NCBI RefSeq assembly: GCF_013408095.1
Contig: NZ_JACBZF010000002.1
Span: 124,001 to 188,000 of the forward strand
From: Novosphingobium marinum
GTDB taxonomy: Bacteria > Pseudomonadota > Alphaproteobacteria > Sphingomonadales > Sphingomonadaceae
Length of the DNA: 64,000 bases
Reading direction: 5' to 3'
Shown here: piece by piece, positions 50,079-60,034 of the stretch
How the letters are laid out: each line of letters starts with the position of its first letter
Position numbering within the stretch: the stretch's first letter is position 1
Notes under the pieces: generated by a model
Told to the model about the DNA's origin: nothing
Seen by the model: the letters and a program-made list of their open reading frames with translations, nothing else
Databases searched by the model: none
Translations under genes and position numbers: made by a program

Positions 50079-50337
50079 CGCATTGTCCTTTCCAAAGGTT
50101 TGCCGCCTTTCACTGGACATCCGTTTATTGGCTTCGTTGCACGACCGATTGTTGCGTCGCAGCATAATTGTGCAAGTGCGAAATAGTGCGGATCGCTTGC
50201 CAATTTTGCAAAAGGTGATTCAAGATTCGGAAATCGCTCCATTATCCGGGCCCGATGTCGGCGCACTCTCCCAAACCGCCCTTGACACCTCCGCCAACGC
50301 TGGATTTTGGCCCGCGAGGCGCGTAACGGGGCGCGCC

Positions 50338-51900
<1,563 letters not shown>

Positions 51901-51955
51901 GGCGCGCGCCCCTAGCGGTGCGGAACGCATCGCAGTGCGCGCCGTTACCTTGGCC

Positions 51956-53377
51956 ATGGCGGACAGCGACAACGACGACGGTCCCTCGCAGGCGAGGCTG
52001 ACGCAGGGTTCGATCGTCCGGCACCTCGTCACCCAGACGACGCCGATGATGGTGGGCGTCGCCGCGATCATGTCGGTGGGCATCATCGACGCCTACTTCG
52101 TCGGCCAGCTCGGTGCCGCCGAGCTCGCGGCGGTCAGCTTCATCTTCCCCGTCACGGTCGCGCTCCAGAGCCTCGGCGTCGGCGTCATGGCGGGTATCAG
52201 TTCCGTGGTCAGCCGCGCGCTCGGCGGAGGCGACATCGAACGGGCGCGGCGGCTCGGCAACCTCGGCATCGCGCTTTCGGCCACGTTCGGCCTGGTGCTC
52301 GCCGCGTTGCTCTACCTCCTGCGCATGCCGCTGTTCCGGCTGATGCAGGCCGACGAGAGCCTGCTGCCGCTGATCGATGCCTACATGGTCCCGTTCGCGG
52401 TGGGCTTTCCGCTGCTCCTGCTGCTGATGGGCGTCAACGGCTGCCTGCGCGCGCAGGGCGCAGCGAAACGCGCCTCGCTGATCCTCGTGAGCTTCGCCGT
52501 CGCCAACTGGATCCTCGATCCGATCCTGATCACCGGCGCCTTCGGGTTCGAGGGGTTCGGCGTCGCGGGCGCGGCCTATGCAACGATCGGCGGCTGGCTG
52601 GTCGGCGGCGGGATAGGTTTCGCCCTGCTCGAGACCAGTGAAATCAGGCTCGCCCCGCGCCGGCTGTTAGAATGCGACTGGCGCGAGGGGACACTTGCGA
52701 TCGTCAGGGTCGCCGGGCCGGCATCGTTTTCCAATTCGATCAATCCCATCGGGCTTGCGGTGCTGACGGCGTTCCTTGCGAAGTTCGGACAGGAGGCGGT
52801 CGCGGGATTCGGCGCGGGCGGAAGGCTGCAGAGTTTCGCGGTGGTTCCGCTGCTCGGCCTTTCCAGCTCGATCGGCGGGATCGTCGGCCAGAACTGGGGA
52901 GCGCACGAATTCGACCGGGTCAGGCGCGCGCTGCGCTGGGCGGGTGGCTTCTGCATCCTCTACGGGCTTGCGGTGGCCGCGATCCTTGTCGCGTTCCGCG
53001 AGCCGCTCGGCGCGCTCTTCAGCGACGATCCGCAAGTGACAGGCGCGCTTGCGCGGTACCTTGAAGTCGCTGCGTGGGGATACGCCGGGTACGGCCTGCT
53101 GATCGTCTCGAACGGTGCGCTCAACGCCATCGGCAGGGCGGAGCTGGCGCTTGTCCAGTCGCTCGGCCGGGTCCTGCTCGTGATGGTGCCGGTGGCCTTC
53201 CTTGTGCGCGGACCATGGGGTGCGGACGGCGTCTACGTGGGCGAGCTTGCCTCGAACATCGTCGGCGGCGTGGTGGCTGCGGGCGTCGCCGGATACATCG
53301 CTGGCGTCGGCTTCTTCTCGCGCAGCGATTCAGGCGGAGCGAAATCGCGAAAGGGCGCCGCTCACCCACAGGGCTAG
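51956..53377 (+). CDS. MATE-family multidrug efflux transporter
   Basis: A 473-residue inner-membrane protein with 12 segments in two MATE halves. Marks: VDAYFVGQLG-type IIDAYFVGQLGAAELAAVS, GVAAIMSVG, NGCLRAQGAAKRASLI (polar TM site), and FSNSINPIGLAV at the start of the second half. Drives export of cationic compounds by Na+ or H+. ATG 51956 is chosen; GTG 51935 would add seven residues. Its last 48 bp overlap the 3' end of the convergent DoxX gene. Confidence 0.92.
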   Translation: MADSDNDDGPSQARLTQGSIVRHLVTQTTPMMVGVAAIMSVGIIDAYFVGQLGAAELAAVSFIFPVTVALQSLGVGVMAGISSVVSRALGGGDIERARRLGNLGIALSATFGLVLAALLYLLRMPLFRLMQADESLLPLIDAYMVPFAVGFPLLLLLMGVNGCLRAQGAAKRASLILVSFAVANWILDPILITGAFGFEGFGVAGAAYATIGGWLVGGGIGFALLETSEIRLAPRRLLECDWREGTLAIVRVAGPASFSNSINPIGLAVLTAFLAKFGQEAVAGFGAGGRLQSFAVVPLLGLSSSIGGIVGQNWGAHEFDRVRRALRWAGGFCILYGLAVAAILVAFREPLGALFSDDPQVTGALARYLEVAAWGYAGYGLLIVSNGALNAIGRAELALVQSLGRVLLVMVPVAFLVRGPWGADGVYVGELASNIVGGVVAAGVAGYIAGVGFFSRSDSGGAKSRKGAAHPQG

Positions 53378-53737
53378 CCAGATCAAAACCGGCTGGAAGG
53401 CAAGGCGCGGCAGGTGATAGCCAAAGCCGAGACCGCCGTCCGCTTGCGCCATGTCCATCCGCATGTGCTCGAAGTTCGCGGGCCAGACGGCCAGCGCATA
53501 GGCGGCAAGGCCCCAGCCCGCCGCGATGCGCAGGGCATGCGACCACGGCTGCAGGAGCGCCGCCGCTCCCGCCAGCTCCGCCAAGCCGGTCAGCGCGACG
53601 ACGAGGTAGGGGGCGGGCACCCAGCCCGGCACGATCGAGACGAAAGGGTCGGGCGCGGCGAGGTGCAGCACGCCTGCCGCGCCGTACGCCAGCCCGAGGA
53701 GCCAGCGAAGCACCGTGCGAAGGCGCGATGCTACCAC
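53330..53737 (-). CDS. DoxX-family membrane protein
   Basis: A 135-residue four-segment membrane protein of the DoxX family (DoxD-like; role in thiosulfate or thiol-linked redox and membrane integrity in some bacteria). Marks: LLGLAYGAAGVLHL, GLAELAGAAALL, LAAYALAVWPANFEHM. The start is GTG 53737, and the upstream DUF924 gene ends at 53731, so the two overlap by 7 bp. Its end overlaps the convergent MATE gene by 48 bp. Confidence 0.82.
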   Translation of the reverse strand: MVASRLRTVLRWLLGLAYGAAGVLHLAAPDPFVSIVPGWVPAPYLVVALTGLAELAGAAALLQPWSHALRIAAGWGLAAYALAVWPANFEHMRMDMAQADGGLGFGYHLPRLAFQPVLIWLALWVSGALSRFRSA

Positions 53738-54285
53738 GCGTTGCCTGCCGCGATTGCCCGCGCCTCTGCTTCGGTCGTTCTGCGCCCGAGCAACTCGTTG
53801 CGATGGGGGAAGCGCCCGAAACGCGCGATCATTGCGTGGTGCGACCGGGCGAAGCGGAAGTTGAAGCTGTCGCCAAGGGATGCGAACAGGCGCAGCGACA
53901 GTCGCTGGTCGGCGATGTCCTCGCTGTGCATCAGCGGCATGTAGACGAACTGCTTCCCTGCATGCGAAAGGCCGTTATCCCATCGCTTGCGCAACGCGGC
54001 CTTGCAAATCTCGCGGGCGAGCGGATCGGTCGCGAAAGCGCGCGCATCGTCGCGGAACAGGTTGCGGGGTACCTGGTCGAACAGGAGGATCGCGGCGCGG
54101 GCCGTCTCGCGGTCCGAAAGGAATTCGGTCGCGGGACGCACCCGCAACGCGGCGAGGTGGCCTTCGAAGCGGCGGCGCAGTTCTCGGTCGACCACTTCGT
54201 CGCTTGCGAACCACTGGCGCGGTTCCAGTTCGTGAAACCAGTAGTGGAGAAGATCGGCCGCCCAAGGCCTTCGGGCGGCCGTCAT
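53731..54285 (-). CDS. DUF924 family protein
   Basis: A 184-residue alpha-helical protein of the DUF924 family (TPR-like fold, function unknown). Marks: LLHYWFHELEPRQWFASDEVVD, ILLFDQVPRNLFRDDARAFATD, FVYMPLMHSEDI, RSHHAMIARFGRFPHRNELLGR. These are diagnostic. ATG 54285 follows the upstream gene stop by four bases, and its TAG overlaps the DoxX start. The three genes 54691-53330 look like one operon. Confidence 0.9.
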   Translation of the reverse strand: MTAARRPWAADLLHYWFHELEPRQWFASDEVVDRELRRRFEGHLAALRVRPATEFLSDRETARAAILLFDQVPRNLFRDDARAFATDPLAREICKAALRKRWDNGLSHAGKQFVYMPLMHSEDIADQRLSLRLFASLGDSFNFRFARSHHAMIARFGRFPHRNELLGRRTTEAEARAIAAGNAW

Positions 54286-54289
54286 CCGG

Positions 54290-54691
54290 TCAGTCGGCGA
54301 CCGCTACGCGCTTGTACGGCACGAACTTGCTGAGGCCGACGAAGCCGGTCCAGAAGTTGCCGGTGCGGTCGTAGAGCTGGACGGTCTCGACCGAGCAGAG
54401 CTGCGACAGCGAGCTGCGCGTGACGAGGATGTCGTCGTCGTCCAGCCGGTCGGCGTTTACCGGGCGGTTCACGTAGATCGTGTGGCCGCGCCCGTAGACG
54501 ATGGCGGTCTTGTCGATCACCTTGACGTCGCGGGTCTGGTGGCGGCTGAGGCAGCTTACAGGCTCGCCGGCAACGCGGCCTTCGAGCATCTCGGCAAGTT
54601 CCTTCTCGCCCGCGGCCTTGCTCTTGGCCATCGCGCCCGGAGCCGCAATCGCCGTGGCGACGGCGGCCAGCATGACTGCAGTCTTTTTCAT
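54290..54691 (-). CDS. Exported protein of unknown function
   Basis: A 133-residue protein. Residues 1-22 form a signal peptide (APGAMAK at its end). The mature part has two cysteines (CLSRHQTRDVKVIDK, LCSVETVQLYDRTGN), consistent with a single disulfide. It resembles short sphingomonad unknowns with the pattern VSCLSRHQTRDVKVID; DUF6491-like is possible but I cannot confirm it. ATG 54691. It heads the run of three minus-strand genes toward DoxX and follows tldD by 64 bp. Confidence 0.72.
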   Translation of the reverse strand: MKKTAVMLAAVATAIAAPGAMAKSKAAGEKELAEMLEGRVAGEPVSCLSRHQTRDVKVIDKTAIVYGRGHTIYVNRPVNADRLDDDDILVTRSSLSQLCSVETVQLYDRTGNFWTGFVGLSKFVPYKRVAVAD

Positions 54692-54755
54692 TTCGGCTCT
54701 CCGTGCATGTTCTTGCGCCGAGTCGTAGCACGCAGGCGATGAACGGTCGCTGACC

Positions 54756-56183
54756 TCAGGCGGTTCCCCCGACGGTGATTCCGTCGATCAGCAACGTCGG
54801 CTGACCGACGCCCGCCGGGACGCTTTGCCCACCCTTGCCGCAGACCCCGACGCCTTCGTCGAGCGTCATGTCGTCGCCGATACCGGACACTTTCGTCAGC
54901 ACGCTCGGCCCGTCGCCGATGAGGGTCGCGCCCTTGATCGGTGCGCCGACCTTGCCGTTCTCGACCATGTAGGCCTCGGTGCACGAGAACACGAACTTGC
55001 CCGAAACGATGTCCACCTGTCCGCCGCCGAAGCTCTTGGCGAAGATGCCGCGCTTCACGCGCGAAAGCAGCTCGGCCGGATCGTCGCCGCCCGATCGCAT
55101 GAAGGTGTTGGTCATGCGCGGCATCGGGGCGTGCGCGTAATCCTCGCGCCGTCCGTTGCCGGTGGGCTCGACGCCCATCAGGCGCGCGTTCAGGCGATCC
55201 TGCATGTATCCCTTGAGGATGCCGTCCTCGATCAGCACGGTTTCCTGCGTCGGCGTGCCCTCGTCGTCGATCGAGAGCGAGCCGCGCCGCTCGGCGATCG
55301 ATCCGTCGTCGACCACGGTGACGCCGGGCGCTGCGACGCGTTCGCCGATGCGGCCCGAAAAGGCGCTGGTGCCCTTGCGGTTGAAATCGCCTTCGAGCCC
55401 GTGTCCCACCGCCTCGTGAAGAAGGACGCCGGGCCAGCCGGGGCCGAGCAGGACGGTCATCTCGCCCGCAGGGGCATCGACGCTTTCGAGGTTGACGAGC
55501 GCCTGTGCGAGCGCCTCGTCGATGGCGCGGTTCCAGCTTTCGGGCTCGAACAGGCGGTCGTAGAGCCAGCGCCCGCCCATGCCGAAGCTGCCGGTTTCGC
55601 GTCGCCCGTTCGATTCGGCGACGATGCCGACATTGAGCCGGACGAGCGGGCGGATGTCGGTTGCCAGGAAGCCGTCGGCGCGCACTATCTCGACCACCGA
55701 CCACGATCCCGAAAGGCTGCAGCTGACTTGCGCGACGCGCGGGTCGCGGGCGCGGGCAGCGGCGTCGATCTCCTCGAGCAGTTTCACCTTGCGCTCGAAC
55801 GGGATCGCGTCGAGCGGCGAGGCGTCGGTGTAGAGGTGCCGGTTGTTGAGGCGCGGTGCGGCGGCACGGGCGCCCCTGGCGGGATCGAGCAGCTTCAGCG
55901 TTTCTCCGGCCCGCCGGATCGCGGCGGCGGACACGTCGTTGGCATGCGCAAAGCCGGTCATCTCGCCCGAAACGCCGCGCAGGCCGAAGCCCGAATCGCG
56001 CGAATAGTCGGCGGTCTTCAGTCGCCCGTCGTCGAAGCCGAAACTCTCGGTCGCGATGAACTGAAGGAACAGTTCGCCGTCGTCACAGTCCCTCAGCGTC
56101 TCGCGGGCGAGCGCCTGCGCGTCTTCGGGCGAGAGCTGGTCGGGACGATAGATGAGCGAACGGGGATCGGGTGCTGTAGCCAT
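54756..56183 (-). CDS. tldD: Metalloprotease TldD
   Basis: A 475-residue member of the TldD/PmbA family. TldD and its partner TldE degrade peptides such as CcdA antitoxin and process microcin precursors; the zinc site is HEAVGHGLEGD (HExxxH) with a Cys near the C-terminus in KFVFSCTEAYMVENGK. N-terminal FGLRGVSGEMTGFAHAND is typical. The partner TldE/PmbA is not in this window. ATG 56183. Confidence 0.94.
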   Translation of the reverse strand: MATAPDPRSLIYRPDQLSPEDAQALARETLRDCDDGELFLQFIATESFGFDDGRLKTADYSRDSGFGLRGVSGEMTGFAHANDVSAAAIRRAGETLKLLDPARGARAAAPRLNNRHLYTDASPLDAIPFERKVKLLEEIDAAARARDPRVAQVSCSLSGSWSVVEIVRADGFLATDIRPLVRLNVGIVAESNGRRETGSFGMGGRWLYDRLFEPESWNRAIDEALAQALVNLESVDAPAGEMTVLLGPGWPGVLLHEAVGHGLEGDFNRKGTSAFSGRIGERVAAPGVTVVDDGSIAERRGSLSIDDEGTPTQETVLIEDGILKGYMQDRLNARLMGVEPTGNGRREDYAHAPMPRMTNTFMRSGGDDPAELLSRVKRGIFAKSFGGGQVDIVSGKFVFSCTEAYMVENGKVGAPIKGATLIGDGPSVLTKVSGIGDDMTLDEGVGVCGKGGQSVPAGVGQPTLLIDGITVGGTA

Positions 56184-56234
56184 GCGCCCCGATATAGGAC
56201 GAAGCGGCGGGCCGTGCCACCGCTCCCGCGTGCC

Positions 56235-56483
56235 TCAGATGCTCGCGCCCTCCGAAATGTCGGGAAGCTGCGAATGATCGGCGCCATCGGCGGGTCCGCC
56301 CTTCAGCACGAAGCGGCGGTCGCAATAGCCGCAGTCGACATAGCCGTGCTCGTCGATTTCAAGCCACACGCGCGGGTGGCCCAGCGCCGAAGGCTTGTAG
56401 TCGCCGGCGGCGCGGATGTCGGTGGCACCGTCGCACTTCACGCGGGTGGTGTCGGTATAGACGATTTCGGGCGGCTCGATCAT
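56235..56483 (-). CDS. zf-CHCC zinc-finger protein (NDUFS6-like)
   Basis: An 82-residue protein with the zf-CHCC zinc site: Cys17, His36, Cys51 and Cys54 (VDCGYCDRRFVL). In mitochondria the NDUFS6 subunit of complex I uses this fold; in bacteria the role is not established but a link to respiratory complex I assembly is often proposed. The end (KGGPADGADHSQLPD) is poorly conserved. ATG 56483. Divergent from the ABC ATPase (98 bp between starts); the MidA-like methyltransferase (40.5 kb), a complex-I-assembly homologue, is in the same window. Confidence 0.88.
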   Translation of the reverse strand: MIEPPEIVYTDTTRVKCDGATDIRAAGDYKPSALGHPRVWLEIDEHGYVDCGYCDRRFVLKGGPADGADHSQLPDISEGASI

Positions 56484-56580
56484 GGCTGCGGCGATTACCA
56501 GCGCCCCGCGCGATTTTCCAGCACCAATCGGCGTCCCGCAGGGTTTACGAAGCGTTCGCGGTACCCCAATAGCGCCTGAC

Positions 56581-57525
56581 ATGACCGACGCGCCCGCCAT
56601 CTCGATCCGCGACCTCGTCAAACGCTATGCCGCCGAGGGAAAGGGGCCGGGCAAGCTCGCGCTCGACGGCGTCAGCTTCGATGTGCCGCAGGGCGGCATC
56701 TTCGGCCTTCTCGGCCCGAACGGCGCGGGTAAGTCGACGCTGATCAACATCCTTGCCGGGCTGGTCAGGAAGACCTCGGGCTCTGCCGAAATCTGGGGCT
56801 TCGATATCGATCGCGACATGCGCAATGCCAAGCGGTCGATCGGGATCGTGCCGCAGGAGATTGTCTTCGACCCGTTCTTCACGCCGTTCGAGGTGCTGGA
56901 GAACCAGGCCGGGCTCTACGGCGTGCCCAGGGCGATGCGCCGATCCATGGAACTGCTGCGGGACGTGCATCTGGCAGACAAGCGCGACGCCTATGCGCGC
57001 ACGCTTTCCGGCGGGATGAAGCGCCGGCTGCTGATCGCCAAGGCGCTTGTCCACCAGCCGCCGGTGCTCATCCTCGACGAGCCGACCGCGGGCGTCGACG
57101 TTGAATTGCGGCGGCAGCTCTGGGAACTCGTCACCGAGATGAACGAGCAGGGCGTGACCATCGTCCTGACCACGCACTACCTCGAGGAAGCCGAGGAGCT
57201 GTGCGACCGCATCGCAATCATCGACCAGGGCAAGGTCATCGCCAACAAGACCACCCGCGAACTGGTGGAAATGGCGCGCGAGAAAATCGTGCGGCTGACG
57301 CTCGACCGCCCGATGGTCCATCCGCCAGAACATCCCGCCTTCCTAAAGTGCGAGCAGCTGGGCGATCACATGGTCGAGATCACCTATGACAAGGACCGCA
57401 TGACGGCAGGCCAGATCCTCGCGCTCGTGCAGGACCAGGGCTTCGCGATCGTCGACGTGACCACGCGCGAGGCGGACCTGGAGGATGTCTTCGTTTCGCT
57501 TACCAGCAAGGCGCAGGCGGCCTGA
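56581..57525 (+). CDS. ABC transporter ATP-binding protein (orphan)
   Basis: A 314-residue ATPase of the ABC-2/CcmA-like DrrA group: Walker A GPNGAGKST at residues 45-53, signature LSGGMKRR, Walker B LILDEPTAGVD. The last ~80 residues form the regulatory C-terminal domain seen in DrrA/NodI-type exporters, ending DLEDVFVSLTSK. There is no permease gene beside it; nadB follows. The membrane partner must be elsewhere. ATG 56581. Confidence 0.9.
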   Translation: MTDAPAISIRDLVKRYAAEGKGPGKLALDGVSFDVPQGGIFGLLGPNGAGKSTLINILAGLVRKTSGSAEIWGFDIDRDMRNAKRSIGIVPQEIVFDPFFTPFEVLENQAGLYGVPRAMRRSMELLRDVHLADKRDAYARTLSGGMKRRLLIAKALVHQPPVLILDEPTAGVDVELRRQLWELVTEMNEQGVTIVLTTHYLEEAEELCDRIAIIDQGKVIANKTTRELVEMAREKIVRLTLDRPMVHPPEHPAFLKCEQLGDHMVEITYDKDRMTAGQILALVQDQGFAIVDVTTREADLEDVFVSLTSKAQAA

Positions 57526-57598
57526 CGGCATTTCATCCGGCAGCAGCTCGCGCGCGGGTTCGCTTGCCACGCGCCCGGCGGACCGGCAAGAAGCAGCG

Positions 57599-59212
57599 AT
57601 GGATTCGGGAAGAGGCTCCGTCGAGGGCCAGCATGACGTCATCGTGATCGGGTCGGGCGCGGCAGGGCTTACCGCCGCGCTGGCCCTTGCCGAACGGCTC
57701 AAGGTCCTCGTCCTTGCCAAGGGCAGCCTCACCGGCGGCTCCACCGCGTGGGCGCAGGGCGGCATTGCGGCGGTGCTCGATGCGGGCGACACCTTCGAGG
57801 ATCACATCCGCGACACGATGATCGCCGGCGCAGGGCTCAACCGGCAGGAAACCGTCGAGTTCGTGATCGAGCGCGCGCCCTATGCGATCGAACGGCTGGT
57901 CGAGCTTGGCGTGCCGTTCAACAGCGACGGGGACACCCTGCACCTCACGCGCGAAGGCGGGCATTCGCACCGCCGGATCGTCCACGTCGACGATGCCACC
58001 GGCTGGGCGGTCCAGTCGGCACTGCTTGAGGCGGCGGAGGCCAATCCCAACATCACGATGATGCCGGGCCGCACCTGTATCGACCTCATCACCGGCAGGC
58101 ACGAGGAACGCTATTCGGGGTCGGGCCGCGTCTGGGGCGTCTATGCCGTCGAGCAGGAGACGGGAGAGGTGGAGGCGCACACCGCGCGCGCCACGGTGCT
58201 GGCAACGGGCGGAGCGGGGCGCTGCTACCTGTTCTCGACCGCGCCGCGCGGCGCGACGGGAGACGGCATCGCGATGGCATGGCGTGCGGGCGCGCGCGTC
58301 TCCAACATGGAGATGATGCAGTTCCACCCGACCTGCCTCTACAATCTCGAGGTCAAGAACTTCCTGATCACCGAGGCGGTGCGCGGCGAGGGCGGGCATC
58401 TCAAGCTGCCGCCCGGCGTGCCCGGGGAAGGGCGTCGCTTCATGCCGGGCTTCGACATGCGCGCCGAGCTTGCGCCCCGCGACGTGGTTGCCCGCGCCAT
58501 CGACCACGAGATCAAGCGCCTCGGCCTCGACTACGTCCATCTCGACATCAGCCACAAGCCGCCCGAATTCGTCCGCGGTCACTTCCCGACGATCTACGAA
58601 AAGCTGCTCGGCCTCGGCATCGACATGACGCGCGAGCCGATCCCGGTCGTGCCCGCACAGCACTACACCTGCGGCGGCGTGATGATCGACCTGGCGGGAC
58701 GGACGGACCTGCCGGGCCTTTACGCGGCGGGCGAATGCACCGAGAGCGGGCTTCACGGCGCCAACCGCCTTGCCTCGAACTCGCTGCTCGAATGCTTCGT
58801 TTTCGGCGAGGCGGCGGCCGCCGACATCCTCGATCACTGGGGCGACCTCGACGATCCGCCGCCCGTCCGGGCATGGGACGAAAGCCGCGTGACCGATTCG
58901 GACGAGGAAGTCGTCATCAAGCAGAACTGGACCGAGATACGCCGGTTCATGTGGAACTACGTCGGCATCGTGCGCACTACCAAGCGGCTGGAACGCGCCG
59001 CCCACCGTATCCGGATGCTCGGCAAGGAGATCGAGGACTACTACGGCGCATTCCGCGTCTCGACCGACCTCGTCGAGCTGCGCAACCTGCACCAGTGCGC
59101 CGACCTCATCGTGCAGTCCGCGCTCAAGCGGCACGAGAGCCGGGGGCTGCACTACACGCTCGACTATCCCGATACGCTCGACGAGCCGAGGGACACCGTT
59201 CTCGTCCCCTGA
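57599..59212 (+). CDS. nadB: L-aspartate oxidase NadB
   Basis: Oxidises L-aspartate to iminoaspartate, the first step of NAD synthesis. 537 residues. FAD site IVIGSGAAGLTAAL near residue 18, STAWAQGGIAAVL, REGGHSHRRIVHVDDATG (the catalytic loop) and the C-terminal part with GECTESGLHGANRLASNSLLE. ATG 57599 is chosen; the open frame extends upstream into the ABC gene. nadA and nadC are not in this window. Confidence 0.96.
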   Translation: MDSGRGSVEGQHDVIVIGSGAAGLTAALALAERLKVLVLAKGSLTGGSTAWAQGGIAAVLDAGDTFEDHIRDTMIAGAGLNRQETVEFVIERAPYAIERLVELGVPFNSDGDTLHLTREGGHSHRRIVHVDDATGWAVQSALLEAAEANPNITMMPGRTCIDLITGRHEERYSGSGRVWGVYAVEQETGEVEAHTARATVLATGGAGRCYLFSTAPRGATGDGIAMAWRAGARVSNMEMMQFHPTCLYNLEVKNFLITEAVRGEGGHLKLPPGVPGEGRRFMPGFDMRAELAPRDVVARAIDHEIKRLGLDYVHLDISHKPPEFVRGHFPTIYEKLLGLGIDMTREPIPVVPAQHYTCGGVMIDLAGRTDLPGLYAAGECTESGLHGANRLASNSLLECFVFGEAAAADILDHWGDLDDPPPVRAWDESRVTDSDEEVVIKQNWTEIRRFMWNYVGIVRTTKRLERAAHRIRMLGKEIEDYYGAFRVSTDLVELRNLHQCADLIVQSALKRHESRGLHYTLDYPDTLDEPRDTVLVP

Positions 59213-59239
59213 ACCGGGGGAGCGGGTCGCGGCCGTCTC

Positions 59240-59482
59240 CTAGCCGATGCCCAGCAGCCGTCCGACGAGGATCAGGACGATCGCGCCCAGGATCGAGGCG
59301 AGGCAGCCGGCGCGATGGAAATCGCGGTGTCCCCGGCTGGTGACCAGCCCGGCAACGAGCGATCCGCCCACGCCGAGCAGGATCGTCGCCAGCCAGCCCA
59401 TGTCGACTTCGCCGGGATAGAAGAACCGGGCAAGGATGCCGACGATCAGTCCGCCGACTATGGCGCCGATGATATTGAGCAT
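59240..59482 (-). CDS. YmgE/GlsB family small membrane protein (transglycosylase-associated)
   Basis: An 80-residue protein with three hydrophobic segments: GAIVGGLIVGILARFF, ILLGVGGSLVAGLVTS and ILGAIVLILVGRLLG, with the glycine pattern of the transglycosylase-associated (YmgE/GlsB/YeaQ) family. Relatives are envelope stress proteins in several bacteria. AGGAGGC lies upstream of ATG 59482. An EcfG-like promoter at 59522-59546 fits a stress role. Convergent with nadB. Confidence 0.86.
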   Translation of the reverse strand: MLNIIGAIVGGLIVGILARFFYPGEVDMGWLATILLGVGGSLVAGLVTSRGHRDFHRAGCLASILGAIVLILVGRLLGIG

Positions 59483-59521
59483 GGTGGGGCCTGCCTCCTG
59501 TTGCGATGCCTCGGCGATGGA

Positions 59522-59546
59522 AACGGGGGAAGCGCCGGGCGGTTGC
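59522..59546 (-). promoter_or_regulatory. EcfG-like promoter of the YmgE/GlsB gene
   Basis: On the minus strand, GCAAC (59546-59542) is followed after 16 bases by CGTT (59525-59522). The consensus is GGAAC-N16/17-CGTT; the only mismatch is the second base of the -35 element. It lies 40 bp before the start codon. Confidence 0.5.
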
Positions 59547-59617
59547 GCTCAGCGCTTCGCGGGACGTGAATCGGCATTGATAATCGCGCGACACTACCGA
59601 CATATTGCAAGCGGATT

Positions 59618-59626
59618 TTATGCACA
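59618..59626 (+). promoter_or_regulatory. DnaA-box-like site upstream of nrdA
   Basis: TTATGCACA differs from the DnaA consensus TTATCCACA at one position. It lies about 150 bp upstream of the NrdR-like boxes. In E. coli DnaA regulates nrdAB, so a role here is plausible but unproven. Confidence 0.35.
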
Positions 59627-59706
59627 GTTTCGCCAGCGCCGTTTCGGCCCGGCGGAGCAGCGCGGAAATCGGCGAAGGCGACCTGTTGCAAACCGGACTC
59701 AGTCTT

Positions 59707-59735
59707 GTCCAAACGACGCTTCGAAGCGTTTGGAC
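59707..59735. promoter_or_regulatory. 29-bp hyphenated palindrome upstream of the nrdA promoter
   Basis: Outer arms GTCCAAA and TTTGGAC enclose CGA and the perfect 12-bp palindrome CGCTTCGAAGCG. It ends about 36 bp before the first NrdR-like box and could be a regulator site. Confidence 0.5.
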
Positions 59736-59770
59736 GCTGTTTACCCTCTTGCGCGGGAATCGAGAAAAGG

Positions 59771-59816
59771 CACTATGGATTGTGGTTCGGGCGGTGTCGG
59801 GCCTCTAATCCTAGTT
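59771..59816 (+). promoter_or_regulatory. NrdR-type operator pair overlapping a promoter
   Basis: CACTATGGATTGTG at 59771-59784 matches the NrdR box pattern CAC-W-AT-N2-AT-W-GTG at every fixed position. A degenerate second box (CTCTAATCCTAGTT, 59803-59816) lies 32 bp downstream, the usual three-turn spacing. A possible -35 TTGCGC at 59749-59754 is 17 bp from ACTATG, so the first box overlaps the -10. Confidence 0.6.
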
Positions 59817-60034
59817 TCCCGAAGCGCAGGGGCGCGCTTTTGCGCCCTGTTCGGGGATTCGGTGGACGAGGCGCGCCGGGATGCCCTTGCCGGGTTGGCG
59901 GGAGCGGATTTTCGTTCCCCTTTCGTACCCGATTTGATAGGCAGACAACCTTGTCCGCCGACTCGAACGAACACGGAACAACGGGGCAAATGTATCGGTC
60001 CGGAAAGGGCCGGTCGGAACGTCAGGGGCGAGCG

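Larger units (their letters stand above)
59483..60034. other. 552-bp control region between the YmgE/GlsB gene and nrdA
   Basis: No convincing gene lies here; open frames read only through composition. It holds an EcfG-like promoter for the minus-strand gene, a DnaA-box-like site, a 29-bp inverted repeat, and NrdR-like boxes with a possible nrdA promoter. If transcription starts near 59784, the nrdA leader is about 250 bases long, which is unusually long for this genome and includes a GC hairpin around 59831-59857. Confidence 0.65.
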
